Below, piece by piece: positions 44,859-49,345 of a DNA stretch of 49,345 nt. Below the pieces are notes generated by a model. That model did no database searches, was not told where the DNA came from, and was given only the letters and a program-made list of their open reading frames with translations. Origin of the DNA: Tissierellia bacterium (GTDB taxonomy: Bacteria; Bacillota; Clostridia; Tissierellales; Tissierellaceae); NCBI GenBank assembly GCA_012735245.1, contig JAAYHU010000001.1, positions 1 to 49,345 of the forward strand, in the 5' to 3' direction. Each line of letters opens with the position of its first letter. Within the stretch, counting starts at the first letter, position 1. Made by a program: the position numbers and the translations under genes.

Positions 44859-46310
44859 ATGAAATACATTAGAAAAGTCATCTTAGAGAATTTTCAATCT
44901 CACAAATATACTGTATTAGAATTTGACGAGCAATTAAATGTCATAGTAGGGCCCTCTGACAGCGGTAAGACAGCAATTCTTAGGGGAATAAGGTGGGTTC
45001 TCTACAATGAGCCATCAGGAGATTATTTTATTAGGGAAGGAGAAAATCACTGTTCTGTTACCATAGAATTTAGCGATGGTATCAAAGTTAAAAGATATAG
45101 AAGTAGGAGCAAAAATGTTTACTATCTTTATAATTCCCAAAATGACGAAATAGCATTTGAAGGTTTTGGCACATCTGTCCCAGAGGAAATTATAAATTCA
45201 ACTGGAATCAAGAAAATACTTTTGGATAAGGACATCTCTAAGCCAATCAACTTAAGTGATCAATTAGAAGGTGCCTTTTTATTATCGGAAAGAGGTTCAA
45301 CCAGAGCAAGCTCTATTGGTAGACTAGTAGGTGTAAATATTATTGATGATACCATAAGGGATACCTTGAAAGATATAAGAAATCTGTCTGTGAAAAAGAA
45401 AAGCCTTGAAGAAAGAATTTCAAATTTAGAAGAGGAATTATCTAAATATGAATATTTAGAGGAACTGCAGAATAGAATTGATAAATTAGAGGATATTAGG
45501 GATAAGATTTCCTATAAGGATAATTTGCTTAATACCTATCAAACTTCTCATGAAAAATTACAATTATTATATAAAGAAAAAAAAGAAATCCAATATTATT
45601 TACAACAATTAAGCAATATAGATGTTTTAGCAGATATTCAATACAATATTTCATCAAACATTGGCAAATACAACTATCTTATTACTAAAAAAAATCAGCT
45701 AGATAAATTATCCCAAGACAAAAAATATAATTTAACTGTGATTAACTCATTTAAAGAATTGTCAAAAGTTGAGAAGAAGGCAAATGAAATAATAAATTTA
45801 TACAACTTAAATAATCAACTTATAAAATATAAAGCTAGCTTGAAAAGGATTGGAGAAGAAGCTACTGCATATTCTTTAATTAAAGAAAAATTAAAGGAAA
45901 TCAATTATGTAGAAAATAATTTAGATACAATGTTAAATGCAATAGAGAGATTAAAGAAACTAAATGATATAAAAGTTAAGAAAGATGCCTTAGGAAAAAG
46001 CTTGGCAATTGGAGAAAGGTACATTGAAAAGTTCGAAAATTTAGACGAAGTAAACAGCCTTAAAGATATGCTAGAAAGCAAAATATCTTTGTTAAATAAA
46101 TTGAATACCTTATTGAAAAATTTAACATCGGTTAAGAAGGAAATAAGTAAGGTTCAACTCCTAATAAAAGAGTATAAAGCTGCAATTGATTCAAAAGTAG
46201 AACAATATAAGGACCTATTACTTAAACTTGAAGTTTGTCCTTTATGTTTCAGTAATATTGATGATAGTAAAATAGAACATATATTAAGGCATTATAATCA
46301 GGAGGTATGA
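44859..46310 (+). CDS. N-terminal half of a split SbcC/Rad50-like ATPase (Walker A plus coiled coil plus CPLC hook)
   Basis: 483 residues. The N-terminal head lobe begins KYIRKVILENFQSHKYT, the usual SMC/Rad50 opening, with Walker A GPSDSGKTA at 31-39. From about 175 to 455 the sequence is Leu/Lys/Glu-rich with coiled-coil character. It ends with CPLC (Cys460, Cys463), like the zinc hook of Rad50/SbcC, only about 20 residues before the stop. There is no Walker B, signature or D-loop; those appear in the gene at 46566. Its ribosome site is weak, and translation probably couples to the preceding gene, whose stop lies one base before this ATG. The reading frame stays open throughout. Confidence 0.82.
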   Translation: MKYIRKVILENFQSHKYTVLEFDEQLNVIVGPSDSGKTAILRGIRWVLYNEPSGDYFIREGENHCSVTIEFSDGIKVKRYRSRSKNVYYLYNSQNDEIAFEGFGTSVPEEIINSTGIKKILLDKDISKPINLSDQLEGAFLLSERGSTRASSIGRLVGVNIIDDTIRDTLKDIRNLSVKKKSLEERISNLEEELSKYEYLEELQNRIDKLEDIRDKISYKDNLLNTYQTSHEKLQLLYKEKKEIQYYLQQLSNIDVLADIQYNISSNIGKYNYLITKKNQLDKLSQDKKYNLTVINSFKELSKVEKKANEIINLYNLNNQLIKYKASLKRIGEEATAYSLIKEKLKEINYVENNLDTMLNAIERLKKLNDIKVKKDALGKSLAIGERYIEKFENLDEVNSLKDMLESKISLLNKLNTLLKNLTSVKKEISKVQLLIKEYKAAIDSKVEQYKDLLLKLEVCPLCFSNIDDSKIEHILRHYNQEV

Positions 46311-46312
46311 TT

Positions 46313-46564
46313 ATGGACTATGAAAAGGAATTAAATGTACTTAAGGAGAATTTGGAAAAAGCAAAAAACTTAAAATATAAGGCTGAAGCTAGATTAGAGC
46401 AACTTAATCAACAGGAAAATGAGATTATAAAGGAACTTGAAAAAATGGGGATTAAACCTAATGAATTAGAAAATGAGATAAATAAGCTTACTGCTGAAAT
46501 ACAAAAGTTGTTTAAGGAAGCTAATGAACTATTACCTAGGGACTTATTAGAGAAGAAGGGATAA
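46313..46564 (+). CDS. Small coiled-coil protein between the two ATPase halves
   Basis: 83 residues, nearly entirely helical by composition: a repeated pattern of Leu, Glu and Lys in DYEKELNVLKENLEKAKNLK and NELENEINKLTAEIQKLFKE with a KMGIKPNELE turn in the middle. No family is recognised. GGAGG (46301-46305) lies 7 bases before ATG 46313, so it has its own start; an ATG at 46307 is too close to the site. Position suggests that it bridges or lengthens the arm between the Walker A and Walker B subunits, but that is inferred from context. Confidence 0.72.
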   Translation: MDYEKELNVLKENLEKAKNLKYKAEARLEQLNQQENEIIKELEKMGIKPNELENEINKLTAEIQKLFKEANELLPRDLLEKKG

Positions 46565-46565
46565 T

Positions 46566-47219
46566 ATGATTGAAAGTTTACAGGATTTAGACAAATTTTT
46601 AAACTCTTCTAAGGAGTATCTATCTAGGGAACTGGGAAAGCAAGAAATAATTAAGGAGCAAATAAAGCAAAATAAAGAAGAATTAAAGCAAATTGAAGAA
46701 GAAATCGACCTTTTAAACAAAGTAAATATCTTGCTTCAAAAGACTTCTGAATTTGCAAGGGAACAGGCAAAAAAACAAGTGGAATCCTTAGTCACTAAGT
46801 GCTTGCAGTATATATTCGAATCGGATGTTGAGTTTATAATTGAAATTGAAGAGCTCAGAGGAAAATCTAATGCTGAATTCTATGTCACAAATAGTATAGA
46901 TGATATTGTAATTAAAACTAAACCAGAGCTATCACGGGGCGGGGGAGTAGTAGATATAGTTTCCCTAGCTCTACGAATAGCCTTTTTACAAATTCATAAG
47001 CCTAAAATTGAAGGTCCCCTAATACTAGATGAACCTGCTAAACATGTAAGCGACGACTATATATTTAATGTTGCAGATTTTCTAAAGCAAACCTCAGAAT
47101 TATTCAATAGGCAAATTATTATGGTAACCCACAATAATCATCTGGCTGCCATTGGAAACAATGCTTATAGGGTTGATATAAAAGACTCTGAAAGTACTGT
47201 AAATAAGATTATATCTTGA
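46566..47219 (+). CDS. C-terminal half of a split SbcC/Rad50-like ATPase (signature and Walker B)
   Basis: 217 residues. The first 70 or so are coiled-coil-like; a globular lobe follows. It holds the ABC signature-like LSRGGGVVDIVSLALRIAF near 121-139, Walker B with D-loop LILDEPAKHVSDDY near 152-165, and the H-loop MVTHNNHLAAIG near 187. No Walker A exists in this protein, so it must pair with the protein encoded at 44859 to make a complete ATPase. Start ATG 46566 follows AAGGGAT; the gene has 1 base of spacing after the coiled-coil gene. Typical SbcC/Rad50 proteins carry both lobes in one chain. Confidence 0.83.
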   Translation: MIESLQDLDKFLNSSKEYLSRELGKQEIIKEQIKQNKEELKQIEEEIDLLNKVNILLQKTSEFAREQAKKQVESLVTKCLQYIFESDVEFIIEIEELRGKSNAEFYVTNSIDDIVIKTKPELSRGGGVVDIVSLALRIAFLQIHKPKIEGPLILDEPAKHVSDDYIFNVADFLKQTSELFNRQIIMVTHNNHLAAIGNNAYRVDIKDSESTVNKIIS

Positions 47220-47244
47220 CATTATACAATAAAAGTAATAAAAT
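47216..47244 (+). promoter_or_regulatory. Sigma-A-type promoter of rny
   Basis: A consensus TTGACA (47216-47221) and TAAAAT (47239-47244) are 17 bases apart. The -35 overlaps the stop of the preceding gene. The leader would be about 120 bases and contains the inverted repeat ATGTATT-A-AATACAT (47257-47271) close to the start site. Confidence 0.68.
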
Positions 47245-47370
47245 TAGTATATATGTATGTATTAAATACATGTTTGCTATTTTCAGTTGTCGCATATAAA
47301 TGTAAGTATTTAATGGAAATTAAATGCAGTATGGAACTTGAAAACTTTATACAAATGGAGGTGTTTAGTT

Positions 47371-48900
47371 ATTGAAATTTTGTATGCAATTCTTGGAGCA
47401 ATTATTGGCATTCCCGCTGGATATATTATAAGAAAAAATATTGGCGAAGGTAAGATAAATAATGCTGAAGAGTTGGCTAAAAAGATTATTGAAGATGCAG
47501 AAAGAGATAGCGAAGCTAGAAGAAGGGAACTATTACTTGAAGTAAAAGATGAAATTCATAGGCTTAGAACCGAGGCTGAAAGGGATATTCGTGAAAGAAG
47601 AAATGAACTACAAAGATTAGAAAGACGAATTGTTAATAAAGAGGAAAATGTCGATAGAAAGGCTGAAGCTATTGAAAGAAAAGAAGAACTCCTATCTAAA
47701 AAAATTAAAGAATTAGAGGAAAAGGAAGTTCAAATAGACGAAATATATAAGGCCCAAGTATCAGAACTAGAAAGACTATCAGGCCTTTCCTCTGAAGAAG
47801 CAAAAGAAATACTACTAGACGAAATCAGAAAAGACATCATTCACGAATCTGCTCTTATGATCAAGGAAATGGAGAACAAAGCAAAGGAAGAAGCAGACAA
47901 AAGAGCAAGGGAAATTATCACTACAGCTATTCAAAAATGTGCAGCAGATCATGTTGCTGAAGCTACTGTAACAGTAGTTGCCTTACCTAATGATGAAATG
48001 AAGGGTAGAATCATCGGAAGAGAAGGTAGAAATATTAGAACCTTAGAGACTTTAACTGGCATTGATTTAATCATCGACGACACTCCAGAGGCAGTAGTTC
48101 TTTCAGGCTTTGACCCTGTAAGAAGGGAGATTGCTCGAATTGCCTTAGAAAAACTTATAGTAGATGGCAGAATACATCCTGCTAGAATTGAAGAAATGGT
48201 TGAAAAAGCTAAGAAGGAAGTAGAAAATGTTATTCGTGATGAAGGAGAACAAGCAGCCTTTGATGTAGGCATTCATAATCTTCATCCTGAATTAATTAAA
48301 CTTCTTGGAAGGCTTAAATATAGAACAAGTTATGGTCAAAATGTATTGAAACATTCTATCGAAGTAGCGCATCTTGCAGGAATTATGGCAGCAGAATTAG
48401 GTGCAGACATAAAGATTGCAAAAAGAGCAGGATTACTACATGATATAGGTAAAGCTGCAGATCATGAGATTGAAGGTCCTCATGTTGAAATAGGAGTTGA
48501 CCTTGCTAGAAAATATAGAGAATCTAAGGAAGTACTACATGCAATTGCAGCCCATCATGGCGATATTGAGCCTCAAACAATAGAGGCAGTTTTAGTACAA
48601 GCTGCAGATGCTATTTCAGCAGCAAGACCAGGGGCTAGAAGGGAAACCCTTGAAGCATATATAAAGAGGCTGGAAAAATTAGAAGAAATAGCTAATTCCT
48701 TTGATGGAATTGAACGTTCCTATGCTATTCAAGCCGGTAGGGAGATTAGAATCTTGGTTAAGCCTGACGAAATAAGTGAAGATGAAATTGTTCACACAGC
48801 AAGAGATATCGTAAAGAGAATTGAAGCGGAATTAGATTATCCTGGACAAATAAAAGTAAATGTTATTCGGGAAACAAGAGCTATAGAATATGCTAAATAA
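47371..48900 (+). CDS. rny: Ribonuclease Y
   Basis: Membrane-anchored endoribonuclease starting mRNA decay. About 509 residues: N-terminal membrane helix ([18 protein letters not shown]), a long charged coiled coil (about 30-195), KH domain ([17 protein letters not shown]), and HD domain with [31 protein letters not shown] and IAAHHGD. The start is odd: the ribosome site GGAGGTG (47357-47363) is 7 bases before ATT 47371, while the first TTG in good frame is 47380, and no ATG/GTG is available. A TTG at 47338 would place the ribosome site inside the gene. I use 47371 with low certainty of the exact start; the family assignment is secure. Confidence 0.93.
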   Translation: MEILYAILGAIIGIPAGYIIRKNIGEGKINNAEELAKKIIEDAERDSEARRRELLLEVKDEIHRLRTEAERDIRERRNELQRLERRIVNKEENVDRKAEAIERKEELLSKKIKELEEKEVQIDEIYKAQVSELERLSGLSSEEAKEILLDEIRKDIIHESALMIKEMENKAKEEADKRAREIITTAIQKCAADHVAEATVTVVALPNDEMKGRIIGREGRNIRTLETLTGIDLIIDDTPEAVVLSGFDPVRREIARIALEKLIVDGRIHPARIEEMVEKAKKEVENVIRDEGEQAAFDVGIHNLHPELIKLLGRLKYRTSYGQNVLKHSIEVAHLAGIMAAELGADIKIAKRAGLLHDIGKAADHEIEGPHVEIGVDLARKYRESKEVLHAIAAHHGDIEPQTIEAVLVQAADAISAARPGARRETLEAYIKRLEKLEEIANSFDGIERSYAIQAGREIRILVKPDEISEDEIVHTARDIVKRIEAELDYPGQIKVNVIRETRAIEYAK

Positions 48901-48969
48901 TGATTATAATATATTTAAATATATTTATTATTTAGTAATATAAAAATATTTATAGAGGGGGCTATTTTA

Positions 48970-49230
48970 ATGGAAGTATTAAAGGTATCAGCAAAATCAA
49001 GTCCAAATTCTGTTGCAGGTGCATTAGCAATGGCAGTAAGAGAACATGGAGCTGCAGAAATGCAAGCTATAGGTGCAGGTGCCATTAACCAAGCTATAAA
49101 AGCTATAGCTATAGCAAGGGGATTTGTTGCACCAAGTGGATATGATCTTATTTGCATACCAGCCTTCACTGATATCGTAATAGATGGTGAAGAGAGGACA
49201 GCTATAAAGCTAATTGTCGAACCAAGATAA
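48970..49230 (+). CDS. spoVS: Stage V sporulation protein S
   Basis: 86-residue Alba-like protein required for normal spore development and cell division regulation. Sequence matches SpoVS across its length: VLKVSAKSSPNSVAGALAMA, EMQAIGAGAINQAIKAIAIA, and RGFVAPSGYDLICIPAF. GAGGGGGC precedes the ATG. Position after rny is common in endospore formers. Confidence 0.97.
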   Translation: MEVLKVSAKSSPNSVAGALAMAVREHGAAEMQAIGAGAINQAIKAIAIARGFVAPSGYDLICIPAFTDIVIDGEERTAIKLIVEPR

Positions 49231-49236
49231 CATATT

Positions 49237-49264
49237 AAAAACCTGCCTAATTGGCAGGTTTTTT
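49237..49264 (+). terminator. Intrinsic terminator after spoVS
   Basis: AAACCTGCC (49239-49247) pairs with GGCAGGTTT (49253-49261) around a 5-base loop and is followed by TTT. Confidence 0.9.
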
Positions 49265-49315
49265 ACATAATATACATAATACATGACTATTAGTTTCTTA
49301 AACGGGAGGCAAATT

Positions 49316-49345
49316 ATGTTATTCGATTTACATGTGCATACCAAT
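49316..49345 (+). CDS. PHP-domain protein, first ten codons only
   Basis: The ATG at 49316 follows GGGAGG (49304-49309) and opens MLFDLHVHTN. DLHVHT is the first metal-binding motif of the PHP phosphoesterase family. The gene is cut by the window end, so its size, substrate and subfamily cannot be told. Confidence 0.65.
   Translation, partial: MLFDLHVHTN

Noticed and set aside
44859-47219. A frameshifted single SbcC gene
   Set aside because: The three frames have separate ribosome sites and no leftover homologous sequence in overlapping frames, and the first chain ends just after a hook-like CPLC. A split fits better than a broken gene.
48908-48925. 18-base perfect A/T palindrome between rny and spoVS
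   Set aside because: It consists only of A and T in an A/T-rich gap, lacks a T-tract terminator, and is likely to arise by chance.
1-49345. Phage, IS element, CRISPR array, tRNA or rRNA genes
   Set aside because: None seen: no array-like direct repeats, transposase or integrase motifs, or tRNA-like cloverleaf sequences, and gene order is that of a conserved core chromosome.

Overview
The window is a gene-dense, strongly A+T-rich chromosomal segment in which every supported gene lies on the + strand. PolC-type replicase, SpoVS, a SpoIIIE/FtsK translocase, YlxY and YmxH homologues, a TepA-like ClpP protein and the Bacillus/Clostridium-type gene order point to a motile, endospore-forming low-GC Firmicute. 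The CheC/CheD chemotaxis genes next to flagellar genes, the DUF342 protein, and direct continuation into rpsB-tsf suggest Clostridia or Tissierellia. Genus cannot be settled from this sequence.

Layout. (1) 1-12051: the end of a flagellar/chemotaxis operon: flhA (5' end cut by the window), flhF, flhG (interrupted by an in-frame TGA), a PilZ c-di-GMP receptor, cheB-cheA-cheW-cheC-cheD, the sigma-28 gene fliA, a DUF342 protein and two small unrecognised genes. (2) 12058-18636: rpsB, tsf, pyrH, frr, uppS, cdsA, rseP, ispG. The dxr gene usual between cdsA and rseP is absent. (3) 18683-32818: polC, then rimP-nusA-rnpM-infB-rbfA-nrnA-truB-ribF and rpsO-pnp, the classic translation/RNA cluster, without ylxQ. 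(4) 32921-37396: a cell-envelope and sporulation-linked group: ylxY, an M16 peptidase, dut, ymxH, tepA and uppP. uppP is frameshifted in a T7 run. (5) 37419-43830: spoIIIE/ftsK, rimO, pgsA, cinA and recA; recA carries a LexA (SOS) box. (6) 43874-47219: a metallophosphoesterase of SbcD/Mre11 type, followed by what looks like an SbcC/Rad50 ATPase divided over separate genes (N-terminal head plus CPLC hook, a small coiled-coil protein, C-terminal head). (7) 47371-49345: rny, spoVS and the first codons of a PHP-domain gene.

The genes form long operons with short gaps or overlaps and strong Shine-Dalgarno sequences; many use TTG or GTG starts. Transcription units are separated by clear hairpin terminators after frr, rpsO, pnp, ymxH, recA and spoVS. 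Sigma-A-like promoters can be read before rpsB, rimP, rpsO, recA and rny. No intergenic stretch exceeds 300 bases; the longest lie before rny, rpsB and rpsO. I saw no tRNA, rRNA, IS element, phage gene or CRISPR array.

Most worth a second look: the UGA that separates the FlhF-activating peptide of FlhG from its ATPase domain, the split SbcC/Rad50-like locus between recA and rny, the uppP homopolymer frameshift, the absence of dxr, and the unusual rny start.
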